Assembly (NCBI RefSeq): GCF_006704125.1 | Contig: NZ_VIGH01000001.1 | Span: 372,001 to 436,000 of the forward strand | Reading direction: 5' to 3' | DNA from: Rhodococcus spelaei | GTDB lineage: Bacteria; Actinomycetota; Actinomycetes; Mycobacteriales; Mycobacteriaceae | DNA: 64,000 nt | Shown here: positions 63,095-64,000 of the stretch, piece after piece | Numbering within the stretch: the first letter of the stretch is position 1 | Layout of the letters: each line of letters opens with the position of its first letter | The notes under the pieces: generated by a model | Databases searched by the model: none | Told to the model about the DNA's origin: nothing | What the model saw: the letters and a program-made list of their open reading frames with translations, nothing else | Program-made: the position numbers and the translations under genes

Positions 63095-63676
63095 CTACGC
63101 GACCTCGGCGAGCGCGGCGTCGATCCAGCGGACCACCTCCGTGCCGGCCCGGTCGAGGGCCCGCACGTCACGTTGCGCCTTGGCGACCATGATGGCGCCC
63201 TCGACGGTCGCGATCGCGGTGGTGGCGACGGACTCGGCGCGGTCCGGGGCCAGCCCGCGACGTTCGAGCTCCGCTGCGATGTCGCTTTCCCAGGCGGTGA
63301 ACGCCGCGCCCGCGACGGTTCGGGCCGCGTCGAAGTCCCCGCCGGCGAGTGCGGCCGCCGCGACCGGGCAGCTCGCGTCGAAGTCGGAGTCCAGCAGCTG
63401 GCGGCGGAAGAGGTCGACGATCGCCTTCAGGGTCTCGCCGGGTCCGCGTTCCTCGAGGTTCGCGGCGATCATCGAGCCCATCAGCCGGCCCGCGAGCAGC
63501 GTGGCCTCCTCGGCGAGCTGGGTCTTGCCGCCCGGGAAGTGGTGGTAGATCGAGCCACGCGGCGCCTGCGAGCGCGTGATGACGTCGGCGAACGAGGTGG
63601 CGTCGACGCCCCGTTCCCGAAACAGCGTCACCGCGCTGGCCAGCATCCGGTCGCGGGTGGTGCCGCTGTGTTTCAC
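63095..63676 (-). CDS. TetR-family regulator (AcrR/LmrA-like)
   Basis: A 193-residue protein: TRDRMLASAVTLFRERGVDA then TSFADVITRSQAPRGSIYHH and FPGGKTQLAEEATLLAG form the DNA-binding domain. The C-terminal TetR_C domain has ASCPVAAAALAGGDFDAART with a Cys seen in LmrA/YxaF-type members. GTG 63676 has GAGG upstream. It is divergent from the YceI-family gene, its likely target. Confidence 0.88.
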   Translation of the reverse strand: MKHSGTTRDRMLASAVTLFRERGVDATSFADVITRSQAPRGSIYHHFPGGKTQLAEEATLLAGRLMGSMIAANLEERGPGETLKAIVDLFRRQLLDSDFDASCPVAAAALAGGDFDAARTVAGAAFTAWESDIAAELERRGLAPDRAESVATTAIATVEGAIMVAKAQRDVRALDRAGTEVVRWIDAALAEVA

Positions 63677-63772
63677 GTGGTTGCCTCGCTCTCGATGCTC
63701 GCAGCCGAGGATAGTCCGGCCGTGCATGTCGACGGACCCCAGTTCGCGTACGCCGTCGCCTACCCTCCGACT

Positions 63773-64000
63773 ATGCGAAGGCGCTGGTGGGTACTCGGTT
63801 CGGTGGTGGTTGTCGCGGTGCTCGCGCTGGTCGCGGGCCCGTGGGTGTACGGGACGTGGATTGCGACGGACGACGCCCCGGCGGCCTCCGTCTCGACCTC
63901 CGGGGCGCAGGCCGCGACCGGTGACGTGAACGGGACCTGGCGGGTCGACCCCGGGACCGCCCCGAACGCGACCGCGGCCGGCTACACCGTGCACGAGGTC
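63773..64000 (+). CDS. YceI-family protein, N-terminal part (cut by window edge)
   Basis: 76 residues are visible. A membrane anchor or signal (WWVLGSVVVVAVLALVAGPW) is followed by a Thr/Ser/Ala linker and the start of a YceI lipocalin-like domain (NGTWRVDPGTAPNATAAGYT). YceI proteins bind long isoprenoids in a beta-barrel. A TACCCT box lies 6 nt before ATG 63773, so translation is probably leaderless. Divergent from the TetR gene. Confidence 0.82.
   Translation, partial: MRRRWWVLGSVVVVAVLALVAGPWVYGTWIATDDAPAASVSTSGAQAATGDVNGTWRVDPGTAPNATAAGYTVHEV

Overview
The window is high-GC DNA from a mycolic-acid actinobacterium of the Rhodococcus/Nocardia type. The evidence is a nearly complete arabinogalactan assembly set (Emb, AftA, DprE1, DprE2, GlfT1, GlfT2, Wzm, Wzt, RmlA, RmlB, RmlC), two Ag85-like esterases, an MCE protein, an MmpL-type transporter and the proteasome activator Bpa. 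Gene order partly follows the Mycobacterium tuberculosis Rv3752c-Rv3793 neighbourhood, as recalled. Genus is inferred, not proven.

Layout. 1-2.8 kb: the 5' part of an emb arabinosyltransferase gene, a tiny Gly-rich ORF and a large membrane protein. 2.9-18.9 kb: accessory and housekeeping genes (PhoD phosphatase, XRE/Map pair, pseudokinase-discoidin protein, VOC/ECF sigma/DinB-like cluster, TetR/KAS pair, AhpD/MarR pair, SNF2/SWIM pair, DoxX, PspC, MFS and His-rich metal-binding proteins). 19-23.9 kb: aftA, dprE2, dprE1 and divergent gtrA. 24-28 kb: DUF1254 protein, HtrA-like protease and a lone MCE protein. 28.3-44.1 kb: cell-wall sugar supply and galactan export/polymerisation (rmlCA, rmlB, two secreted MPTR-like proteins, GtrB/GtrA pair, YfhO-like protein, glfT2, a GT-C protein, methyltransferase, glfT1, wzt, wzm, bpa). 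44.2-56.5 kb: PLP-fold protein, quinone oxidoreductase, a broken FMN hydroxyacid oxidase, MarR, tRNA-Ser, PPOX protein, an MmpL/DUF2892 operon, a lipoprotein, two tandem mycolyltransferase-like genes (the first frameshifted) and hisC2. 56.6-64 kb: a hydrolase-fold protein, two tRNAs, small unknown genes, tyrA, a tadA pair, tRNA-Ser(CGA) with a small integrated element, TetR and the start of a YceI gene.

How the parts fit. RmlABC make dTDP-rhamnose for the linker. GlfT1 and GlfT2 build galactan, Wzm/Wzt flip it, DprE1/DprE2 make the arabinose donor, and AftA and Emb add arabinan. Several regulators sit beside palindromes that are probably their own operators: XRE at 5051-5078, TetR at 10349-10403 and MarR at 12620-12655. 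Three CsoR/CstR-like operators mark two metal or persulfide stress transcription units. An identical promoter-like element precedes the ECF sigma gene and the doxX gene.

The most unusual item is the roughly 1.4-kb element inserted at the 3' end of tRNA-Ser(CGA). It is bounded by 27-bp direct repeats, carries helically phased TGCCCACA repeats near both ends, and its only intact genes are a TacA/TacT-like toxin-antitoxin pair. No intact integrase is present.
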